From: Imbricaverruca yamaguchii
Lineage: Eukaryota; Arthropoda; Thecostraca; Neoverrucidae
Assembly: GCA_034440575.1 (NCBI GenBank)
Contig: JAOTOL010001570.1
Coordinates: 1,900,001-1,964,000 of the forward strand
Direction: 5' to 3'
Length of the DNA: 64,000 nucleotides
Shown here: positions 34,340 to 45,658 of the stretch, piece after piece
Position numbering within the stretch: position 1 is the stretch's first letter
Layout: each line of letters starts with the position of its first letter
The notes under the pieces: generated by a model
Told to the model about the DNA's origin: nothing
The model's input: the letters and a program-made list of their open reading frames with translations, nothing else
Database searches by the model: none
Translations under genes and position numbers: made by a program

Positions 34340-35065
34340 GCATACGTAACATTTGCGCTCACGTACATTTGTGCATACGTACTTTTGCGCATACGAACTT
34401 TTGCGCATACGTACATTTGCGCACAGGCGCGCACCCAGGATTTTTATTCCATGGGGGTGGGGGCGGACCGAAAAGGGCACTTGGGCGACTCCAAAAGGGC
34501 ACTTGACCGGTTTCAAAAGGACACTGCGGCCCGGGGCACACTGGAAGGTTTGTTGACCGGGGGGTGGGGGTGAATTTTCCACGCCGCATAGGACAGGAAA
34601 GGGCACAGGGGAATGTCATTTTTAGGCCAAAAGGGCAGTTTTGGGCCAGAGGAAACCTTTGGTACAGGCGGGACACATAAGGCAGGTGATTTTTGGGCTA
34701 CATTTGGGACATTCCGGCCAAGAGGGCAATTTCGGTCAAAAGGGCACTTTGGTCTCACGGGGGAGGGGGGGGGGGCTGACATCCCCCCTCCGGTGCGTCA
34801 CTGTTTGCGCATACGTACTTTTGCGCATACGTATATTTGCGCTTACGTACTTTTGCGCATACGTACATTTGCGCATACGTACATTTGCGCTTACTTACTT
34901 TTGCGCATACGTACATTTGCGCATACTTACATACATCTGCCATACGTACATTTGCGCTTACGTACATTAGCCATACGTACATCTGCGACTACGTACAATT
35001 GCCATACGCACATTTGCGCTTACGTACATTTGCTTACGTACATCTGCCATACGTACATTTGTCCC
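34340..35065. repeat. 16-bp minisatellite ACGTACATTTGCGCAT, split by a MITE
   Basis: Units of ACGTACWTTTGCGCAT at 34340-34423 and 34804-35065, with shorter variants ACGTACATCTGCCAT at the right end. The inserted element occupies 34424-34803. Confidence 0.92.
34424..34803. mobile_element. 380-bp hAT-like MITE inserted in a minisatellite
   Basis: The ends CAGGCGCGCACCCAGGA and (complement) CAGTGACGCACCGGAGG form short inverted repeats. An 8-bp direct repeat TTTGCGCA flanks it (34416-34423 and 34804-34811), the hAT target length. The interior has AAAAGGGCACTT-type words and no coding frame. The direct repeat is also a word of the surrounding array, so it is supportive but not proof. Confidence 0.75.
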
Positions 35066-36656
35066 TACTTTACCGGTCATAGGTAACCTTGAGCCACGCG
35101 CGGAATGCGGCAGAATCTCCGCGTCTGCTACAGTTAAGGCGCTACCGTTCAGGGTCTGCCTGCTTGTTCGTGGGGTGGCTCTGTACCTCATATGTTTTTG
35201 TAGCAATTATAAGATAAACGTAGAAGCAAAACAGTATGGTATAGAATTTGCTCGTCGTATGTATTTCACTCGGAACACTTTTTAGGATTTTTTTCTCCAT
35301 TTTTTTTGTGTGGGAAAATGGTCGTGGTAGGCACCTAGGTAGGTACCTACCTACTTTGATATTATTGTTTTAAGGTGTTCACCAGACAAGTTTTGTGTAC
35401 ATTTTATATCCATGAAGGAATTAAATGGTTTAGGTTTAGTTTGGCTAAGTATTGTTTGTGACCATTGTTTGTTCCCTTATATTTCACTTGTTACCTACAT
35501 TTGTTGATTTGCATTTTTGTGATGCTATGAATAGTTGTGTGAATGGTTTCTCTCTTATCAGAATGTGATTGCTATGTTGTGGATGCTTCTCTTTCCTTGC
35601 AACTCATCATAAGGTGTAACACATCATCTACTACCATAATTTGGAGGTATTTTGCCATTTCTTTTTAACTCTTGACTTCATCAGTTAGAATACCTGCTGC
35701 AACAAAGCACTCATGATCAAATAACCAATATTTTCATCCCGGCACATGCCTCAAATGTCAAAAGGCCTATATTTCAGTAATCTACTATTTTAAACATACT
35801 AACACAAGCCATGATAAATTAGTGTGAAAACAACCATGCAATTTATAATGGACATGTAATTTTATGTGTAAAGCTGTATTTACAAAAGTTTTGCTTCAAA
35901 AGAAAATATTGAGCTTCATTTCTGGACATTTAAATTCACATTGTGACTTTCCTGAAAGTTAAAGTATGTCTCACAAACTTAGGTTATGAGGTTATGATTT
36001 CAAGTAGCTCATAAACAAAAATTTTGAAAGAGCCAAAACAAGCTGTGGATTGCGAGTTCACTGAGGTATACTTTTGCACAAGTATGATTGTTCTTAGAAT
36101 TAATAACCTGAAAAGGCACCCTTGTTAGGTTACATCTAAAAATTGCCCAACGGTATAACTCCTTGGCTGTTAGCATACTCTTTTTTAAAATAAATAGTAC
36201 AGCCAGATTTGGTGCATCAGATGACCCCCACACAATTATCTTAAAATGTATAATATTGGGCATTATCTTGGCCCTTTCACTTTTTGATTTGTTGTGGAAT
36301 CTGAATTTGGCTGTCAAAATTTGTTGGCTGCCAAGAGTTGGCGATGTGGGGCTTCATTGTCTTCAGGGATCTCAGAAGACACACAAGGTTTCTGTGCAGT
36401 ATGTGATACATGTTGATTTATTGTATGAAAGGCAAGAAAAATATGTTGCATTGCTTGGGACTGTGACTGTTTCTAATATGTTTTTAACTAATGTGTGGAT
36501 GCCTCCATGCACACAACATGCTATGGTATTTGTGCACACACATTTGTTTTCACAGGAATAAATACAGGAACTAATACAGATGTTGTATATTACTTCTTTG
36601 TTGTAGATTAGGTGGACGAACATCTAAGACCTGAAAAATATAAAAACATATCTACA
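35066..36656. other. Intergenic region upstream of URB1
   Basis: AT-rich, with no gene recognised. Open frames near 36009-36560 on both strands lack motifs. The URB1 promoter should be at the right-hand side, but no core element stands out. Confidence 0.45.
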
Positions 36657-36741
36657 ATGGCGGGGGACTTGAAGCGCAAGAGGAAATCAAAACCAAATTG
36701 CTTGGCAGATCAGCCAAAGAAGAAAAAAATGTTGCTCAAAG
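36657..36741 (+). CDS. URB1: URB1 exon 1
   Basis: ATG 36657; MAGDLKRKRKSKPN ... KKKKMLLK is a basic, nuclear-signal-like start. Donor AAAG|GTAAGT, phase 1. Confidence 0.75.
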
Positions 36742-39700
36742 GTAAGTTTGGAGACCAGATTGACCACCATCAGGTGTGAGCAAACGACCGGGTGGTTACT
36801 CAACATCAATTTTTTTTTCATGATGGCCCTGAACGTTGGTAATTGTTCTCCCTTTTCCCCACTCTTTATTCTTGTTACCTCTACATCTCTATTAAACACC
36901 ATCAGGTAGTAATAATAGCATACTGTTTTCTTCATTTCATTAAGTTGTGTTTTGCCATGATAATTTTCACCTTACAATTGGGCATTCATCAATATCCATC
37001 TTGGCCATCATGCACATTACCAATGATGTCATATTAATGCTCATAACATAATATTGCTCAATCAATTCATGAAGGGAGCCTAGATATATGTCCAGAAGCA
37101 TAATGTCAAAATGGTTGGGAAATGTGGGGATTCATTATTTAAGAAGTGATATTTTTTTTCACCAATTTTCATGGGATATTAATGGCTACTTTCTTACAGC
37201 TGATCATGTTGAAAGAACTCCACAAGACTATGCAGCACAGTTTGCTGATGATATGGCCACACTTAAGAGTGAAGAAAAGCTAACAAACTCAAGTTTACAG
37301 CAGGTAAGACAATAGCATATCCTGTCATTATTCACATCCATATTCTACAATCATTTATATCTAGTAGAGAAAGGCCATTTATATTAATTCTGCCATTCAT
37401 ATCTTGTGGGGTGTGATCACATGTGGTTTAGCCCTGCTTTCTACTCCCCAAATGGTATTTTGATGCAGTATGCCCCCAATGCATGCATTCTGTAGTCTTG
37501 TCCCTTTGCCCTAATGAGTGACGTCAGACTGTCAATACCTGTCCTTTGATGTCAGATGTACTATCTGGGACTGCCTTTGTCAGGTCCTGTACCCATAAAC
37601 TCATGCTCTGCTGACAATTGTGCTATCTCAGACCACCTTTGCTGGATGTACTATCTCAGATCTCTATTGGATCTATCTTCTCCTTTATATCTAATCTCTG
37701 ACGTCCTCCCCCAGGTATACTATCTGGGAGCCTTCTGCTGTTTGTGCTATCTTTGAACCCCCTGCCAGACCTACCATCTGGGATGATGCACCCTTGACCT
37801 GGCTTGACCTGACCACTGCCACCAGGTATACAACTCACTGGTGGCTGGCTGCTACACTGCAGACCTGACCTGACCTGACCACTGCTGCCAGGTATACAAC
37901 TCACTGGTGGCCAGCTGCTACACCTCTGACCTGACCTGACCTGACCACTGCCACCAGGTGTACGACTCACTGACCAGCCAGCTGCTACACCCCTGACCTG
38001 ACCTGACCTGACCACTGCCGCCAGGTGTACGACTCGCTGGCCGGCTGGCTGCTACACCCCTGACCTGACCTGACCTGACCACTGCCGCCAGGTGTACGAC
38101 TCGCTGGCCGGCCGCCTGCTGCACCCCTGACCTGACCTGACCTGACCTGACCTGACCTGACTGCCGCCAGGTGTATGACTCGCTGGCCGGCAGGCTGCTA
38201 CACCCTGACCTGACCTGACCTGACCACTGCCGCCAGGTGTACGACTCGCTGGCCGGCCGGCTGCTGCGGCTGGACGGCAGCGGCGCCGCCCAGCAGGCGG
38301 CCGCCGACGTCACCCGCGGCGTGCTGACGTCACAGGACGGCCGCCAGCTGTTCCGCATCCTGTCGCCCACGTCGACGGCCGGCCAGGCGCAGGCGGCGCT
38401 GCGCCTGCTCACCGCCTGCGTGTGGTCGGGCGCGGCGGCCGCGCGCGTCGTGCTGGCCGAGTTCCGGTTCGAGCACGGCCGCCTGCCGCAGGTCGGTGGT
38501 TGGTGGCGCTGAATGGGCTGCTGCTGTGGTGGGTGGTACTGGGCTGGTCACTGCTGTGGGGGGTTGTGAGTAGCACTGGGCTGGTTATGGCTGTGGGGTC
38601 CCACTGAGCTGGGTACTGATGTGACAGGTGGTGTTGGACTGTTTGCTGTTGTGGTGGTGGTGTTGGGGGTCCCACTGAGCTGGGTACTGATGTGACAGGT
38701 GGTGTTGGACTGTTCGCTGTTGTGGGGGTCCCACTGAGCTGGGTACTGATGTGGCAGGTGGTGTTGGACTGTTTGCTGTTGTGGGGGTCCCACTGAGCTG
38801 GGTACTGATGTGGCAGGTTGCCCTGGACTACTGGCTGGTGGGATGGTCGGGAGTCGGGTGGGGACGAGAGGGTTAGCTGGTTACTGCTAAGACGTAGTTC
38901 TGATTATCAAGCCAGTGGTGACATAACAATCTTAGGGTGTGTGACGATCCCAAGCTATCAAGGTCATTCGACGCAGGGGTCGACGAGTGGTACCATTGGC
39001 GTGACCCCTTCTCCCTCCCCATTCACCGTGTTCCCCGGAAACCGTCCATGAATGTAGTGTCTGTCCCTTATAGCTTCTCATGGGAGTACATGCTTTTCTT
39101 CCATATTCGGAGATCTGGCTATCAGGGAAATGCTCTACCAGGGAATACAGACTCTTTGTCAACCAACTTGTTTTGGTGAAAAGTGTTCATAATGACAAAC
39201 TGAATACTTAAATATGGTGAGCAATTGCCCAATAGCCATATTTGCCGATCTTTCCTATGCCACTTATATCTCATAAGATAATATAAGACAAAGCTAATGC
39301 TTTTGTGGGTATAGTTATCTGGTGGACACTTGCAGTGACCTGACCTGTCTTGACAATGACCTCCCCAGCCTGAAGAGTTCTCCGTTGTATCCACCAGGTG
39401 GCAGCACTGAAGAACCTGAACGCCACGACGGACGTGCGGGTGGCGTTCGTCACATTCGTGCTCTCGTTTCTGATCGACAGCAACAGACTCGTGATACAGG
39501 TCAGTGCGGGTCGGCTGGCGAATCGGCGCAGGGCGACCTACCCCACAGAAAATCATTCTCGAATATGTGTGAAGTCGGCGTGAGAGATTGGCGACGCTAC
39601 ATGACTTAACGGTCGATGTGTCGTAAAAAAACCAATAACCAACCAATATGTGTGAAGTGTGAAGGACCGTTCTTCAATGTGGTCGTTATTGGCGTCACGA

Positions 39701-42700
39701 TGCGTCGGCTGTGGGCCGTGTAGCGTCGCCAATCTCTCACGCCGATTGGTCGCGCGCGAAAAGCAGCGACAGGTGAGGCTCGAACCCACAACTTTTCGGC
39801 TGGGAGATAACTGGCAGATTACCCCTAGATTACTGGCCCCCCGGACCACATCTTCCGGATGTAAGTGTAAAGGATGCGGAATATGCACGACCAAACGAAA
39901 GGTATTTTAGGAAATGGGCCCTGTTCTGCAGAGATGGGCACTGCATGACCGATGTAGTCAATGCGCCCCTAAACTCCGATAACCAACCAACTGTTCTGCA
40001 GAGTCATGCCACGTTATAGACTGTCTGTTGGACAGTTGGGCATAGACCGCAGGCGGCGTCGATCAATTCGGTGTGTGCACCCAGTACGCGTGTGAGTCCG
40101 TGCCAGACGAGGTCAGGAAATGGCCGGTGTGTGCTACCTTACGTGACTATGTTGGTGATTCCGGATGCAGAAATACCCCTGACGTGTGACGTTTGTGACG
40201 TCGGGCTTGTGATTGTGACCATCGGAACGGCGCTGGTGACAGAATTGGATTTGTACTTCGTCATGCTGCATGTGGAGAAGAAAACGATTGGTTAGTCAAA
40301 TATGAAGAGGGATTTTTAAAAGCATATTATACCAGAATCTTAGTTTGCAGTGAAACGTGAGCTCTTTCTCACAGATCATTTGATTGCCAGACAGCACCAC
40401 TCAGCCTCCAATTAAAAAGTGAAAGGATGTGTATTGGTAGAGGATAATAACATGGATGCATTCAATACAAGTATTGCCTATTTTTTTCAGCCCTAACTAG
40501 TGGCCTTGTGCAACAACATGCAATCTTGTGTGACCTCTCACACGTGATTCTGCACAACAAAGCAGTCCTGATGGCAGCGTGACACCTTGTGCAACTTCTG
40601 GCAGGATCTGCTGGATAAGAAGATCCCCATGTCAATTGTGTGCACCGGACTGGTCACCGACCGTTCCTCCACCATACACCTAGTGCTCAGCACGTGGAAG
40701 GAAGCCATCCTTGAGAACCCGAAGATCAGCAAAAAGACCAAGGTTTGGTTATATGCCCGTGCAAGGTTTTTTGCTGGCTCAATAATTCAGCTTTGGTGGA
40801 ACAGTGCAATTGCCCATCAATGCTGATGAAACGACCATGTTTTGGATTAGGGAGTTTCACTTTTTAATGCTGGCTCCGGCGATATTTCTATTTTCATTGT
40901 CAGTTCACTTCATTCACTTCATCACTTCATCGTCCCTTTCATTCAATTTCATTCTTTTTCGTTTCATTATTTCATGAACTAAGTTGGTGACTCCTTGTCT
41001 TTCACATTTGAACATCTCATCCCTTTGACAATGAAGATGGTACCAATGTTGTGTTGGAAGTGCATGACATCTGTACATGCATTATCATGTGTGGTCTTGA
41101 TTATTTTGTAGGGTTTTAAGTACTACTAAATCACGAAACGAAATAAAATTAAGTCAGGTTAAATAACTAAATTAAGTCACGAACTAATGCTACGACGTGA
41201 GTTTTCACGCTAGCTGCGGCCTTGATGTGTATGCTACTTCTGTAGCTGAGGCTCTAACATTTCCTGCCTCTGAGACCATGGCTCTGACATGTTCTTCCTC
41301 TGTAGCTGTGGCTTGGCCATACGTTGCATTCGAAGCTGCATTTAAAGCGTGTGCTCCCTCAGTTGGGGTTATAGTGTGTGTTCCCCTGTAGTTGTAGCTC
41401 TGACACATTTATACTCTGTAGCTCTGTTTGTTTATGGGGTGATTCACAACGCACTTTATGCACATTCACGGCTAATGGCGCCGCCCACACTGTGTCGCCG
41501 GTGGGCTACGGGATTGGGAAATGTCCGGAGCAGTGTGAGTGTCGAACCCGGGACCTTTAGTACCCAGAGCCCAACACCTCAACAACTCGGCCACCCCCGC
41601 CCCAGCTCTGATACGTGTTCCCTCTATGACTGTGGATGTGACGCATGTTCCTGCTGCAGCTGAGGCTGCAGTTGTGGCTCTGATACGTGTTCCCTCTATG
41701 ACTGTGGATGTGGCGCCTGCTCCTGCTGCAGCTGAGGCTGCAGTTGTGGCTCTGATACGTGTTCCCTCTTGACTGTGGTGTGACGCATCCCGCTGCAGCT
41801 GAGGCTGCAGTTGTGGCTCTGATACGTGTTCCCTCTATGACTGTGGATGTGACGCATGCTCCCGCTGCAGCTGAGGCTGCAGTTGTGGCTCTGATACGTG
41901 TTCCCTCTATGACTGTGGATGTGACGCATGTTCCTGCTGCAGCTGAGGCTGCAGTTGTGGCTCTGATACGTGTTCCCTCTATGACTGTGGATGTGACGCA
42001 TGTTCCTGCTGCAGCTGAGGCTGCAGTTGTGGCTCTGATACGTGTTCCCTCTATGACTGTGGATGTGCGCCTGCTCCTGCTGCAGCTGAGGCTGCGCTGC
42101 AGCTGAGGCTGCAGTTGTGGCTCTGATACGTGTTCCCTCTATGACTGTGGATGTGACGCCTGCTCCTGCTGCAGCTGAGGCTGCGCTGCAGCTGAGGCTG
42201 CAGTTGTGGCTCTGATACGTGTTCCCTCTATGACTGTGGATGTGACGCCTGCTCCTGCTGCAGCTGAGGCTGCAGTTGTGGCTCTGATACGTGTTCCCTC
42301 TATGACTGTGGATGTGACGCATGTTCCTGCTGCAGCTGAGGCTGCAGTTGTGGCTCTGATACGTGTTCCCTCTATGACTGTGGATGTGACGCCTGTTCCT
42401 GCTAGCTGAGGCTGCTTGGGGCTGCTGCAGTTGTGGCTCTATACTGTTCCCTTATGATGTGGGTGACGCCTGCTCCTGCTGCAGCTGAGGCTGCAGTTGT
42501 GGCGGTCCCATGACTGGCTGAGCTGAGGCTGCTGCAGCTGAGGCTGCGCTGCAGCTGAGGCTGCAGTTGTGGCTCTGATACGTGTTCCCTCTATGACTGT
42601 GGCTGTGGCGCCTGCTCTTGTTGCAGTTGCGACTGTTTAACGCTCGCCACCTGACCGTCCTGCTGGGCCTGTACCGCTGGAGGGGACACCAGTTCACCTG

Positions 42701-45596
42701 GAGATCTCGCACCAACTTGTGAGTCGGCTTCGATGCGCCCTAAAGCCCCAATAACTAAATAACTCGACCGGCTGGGTGGTGTTTAGCCGGACGAGTATCG
42801 CCCACCAATGTAGGTAGGTGGCTCATGGCTGTTGCTGAATTACCAACCTGTGGAGAGTGGTGTTTGCTGTCGTAGTAGTAGCATTGCTAACTGCATGGGT
42901 TTGCTATATATATTGGTGTGCTACTTTGAATTGGATACGCAGAATTCCTTCCAAATGAATCGATATTTCTTTGGTATAACGACACCTAAACATTATGTAT
43001 TGCTGTGATCGGCACATGTTTTTTTTGACAAATCAACTCAAAGCATCCTGTGCGAACGTGAACGAAGAGTTCAGCTAGTCTTACCCTGGAGAACAGACGG
43101 ACAAAACGACATGACTGGCCCGTCCCGGCCGTCTACGTCACAATTTTAAAACGCCTACGTCTACGTGTACGTCATTTGCCCGTGTCCGTCACAATTTTAA
43201 AACCTCAGTACGGTTGTTTTCGTTGTACTGTTGGATGTTCTGATACGTTGGCTCGAAATTGGTTTCGTTCTGTAAATTGTGACGTTTATGAACTTCGATC
43301 ACGATAGTTGTGTTGAAGTATATGTAGTCTTTGTCAAACGGGAGGGGACGAGTAGTCTAGGGGTAAGTTTCCCGTCTCACAATCGAAGATTGTGGGTTCG
43401 AGCCCCACCTGTCGCTACTCTCCGCCGGCGACCAATTGGCGTGAGAGATTGGCGACGCTACATGACTCAACGGTCGACGTGTCGTAAAACGAATAAACAA
43501 AACCATCTTTGTTAACGGGCAATGCTTCGCGACAGTCGCTTGCTTCTGCACAACGGACCACACAAGCTGTAATGATGCAAAGGTCGGTGTCAAAACGTTT
43601 ACCACCAAGAGAGGGCAATCTCTGTCGCAGTGTCCTATAATTACTTCACCATTAACTGTGTGGATGAAGAAGGAAGTTGCCTGGGAATGGTGAAAAATTG
43701 GAAGAAAATAAAGGATCTCCACTTAAGGATTAAAAAAGCAGAATGATGTTGTAATACACATATTTTACTTCAGTCACATGCATTTTACATTATTTAGCTG
43801 TAGTGTGTATGACTGCCCACACAGCATATGACAAAATGGTAAAAACTTAAGACAAGGATGAAATAGCACAATTCCATTAACTGTGAATTTCCAGGCCACA
43901 TTGTCAATTATTTTACACTGTTCTGTCGGTCCACAATGTCTGCCAGCATCGACTCGAGCCTCATTTTGTACATGCAACACGGGGCTCTTTGGTCAGGGTT
44001 GGTTATTGGTTTCACGACACAGCGACCGTTGAGACATGTAGCGTCGCCAATCTCTTACGCCGATTGGCCGCGGACGAAGAGTGGCGACAGGTGAGACCCG
44101 AGCCCACAACCTTTCGATTGTGAGACGAGTAACTTACCCCTAGGCTACCCGTCCCCTTTGGTCAGGGTTGGTGAAATAGGCTCTTCCTTGACGTTTTTGA
44201 CATCCAGCATAGTATCCTCTCCAGATAAAATTACCTTTTTGTCGTTTGACGGTTGAATAGTGCGGTTTGACAATGAGGCACTCTGTGATAAAGTGCTCAA
44301 GATTCACTTGGTATTTCATATTGATATTCTGAGTTCATGTGTTGGAAGGCGCATATGCTGTCCATAATTGATTATCCTAACATTTTCCTCTCCACATCCA
44401 AGATTACAGAGTAAAATTCCGACCCTGCCTATGGTCCACTTGTTTACCATCATTGGTCGAGCTAATGACGCTCTGCACTGATTTTCAAGTGTATCGTGGC
44501 GACTCAGCTATCTAGGCCAGATCACACGCTGCATGAGCCTGGCAATGTCGAAGAGGACGATTTGCTGATTTGTTGTGAAGGGGAGGCGTTTGACAGGTAC
44601 AAGATTGGATGAGTGTTGGGATTGGGTTACGACTTTGTGAAAATCACAACAGGTAAAAGATGGTCGACGCGCCCCCAAAACTCAAACAACCAACCAACCA
44701 ACAGGCACAACAAGAAGAAGAAGCTCAATGCCTGCAAATGTCGCAGACGACTATTTGTCGATTTGTTGTGAATGAGAAGTCAATGCATGGCGACTTTGTG
44801 CACACCAGGTACAAGAAGAAGAAGGCCAGCGCCGGCGACGACGAGTCGAACCCGGCCGACCCCGAGGAACTGCGGCAGGTGCGCCAGAACGTGCACGAGT
44901 TCCTCCTGGTGCTGGCCACCTCGCGCGCGCACGGCATCGTCTTCAAGGACGGTACGCTGGCGGTGGTGCCTCCGGACTGTGCGACCACTGGCCCCTTTTT
45001 GTTTATTGGTTGGTTCACGACACACTTTATGCACATTCACGGCTAATGGCGCCGCCCACACTGTTTCGCCGGTGGGCCGCGGGATTGGGAAATGTCCTGA
45101 GTGGCGCTAGAGTCGAACCCGGGACCTTTGGTACCCATAGCCCGACGCGTTAACCACTCGGCCATCCCCGCCCCACTACTGGCCCCTGTGCGCCCGTCCA
45201 TCCGGGGGCGGGTGTGGGGGTGGGGGAGCAGGATGTTTACTGACGTGTAGTGGAGCCATCCAGCTGGTAGTTAATATGCCCCCTGATGTTTTCTTGAATG
45301 CATCATTAACTAGGCATTTCACAGAAGAAAGCATGCTCTGTATTGGGTATCTATACTGGTATGTACATGTATATTATATATATTATGTATATATATATAT
45401 ATATATATATATGTACATATTATATATATTATATATCGTCTAGGGGTAAGTTGCTCGTCTCACAGTCGAAAGGTTGTGGTTCGAGTCTCACCTGTCGCTA
45501 CTCTTCGCTCGCGACCAATCGGCGTGAGAGATTGGCGACGCTACATGACTTAATGGTCGCTGTGACGTAAAACCAATAAACAGCCTATATATATAT

Positions 45597-45658
<62 letters not shown>

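Noticed and set aside
29220..35125. Inverted pair GCGGAGAATCTGCCGCAT / ATGCGGCAGAATCTCCGC flanking the hAT region
   Set aside because: The word is itself near-palindromic, so an inverted match is not evidence for element ends.
36163..36561. 132-codon frame with hydrophobic segments upstream of URB1
   Set aside because: AT-rich, no motif and no splice support; the opposite strand is open over the same stretch.
41696..42322. 208-codon Ser/Cys-rich frame
   Set aside because: Antisense reading of the 72-bp array.
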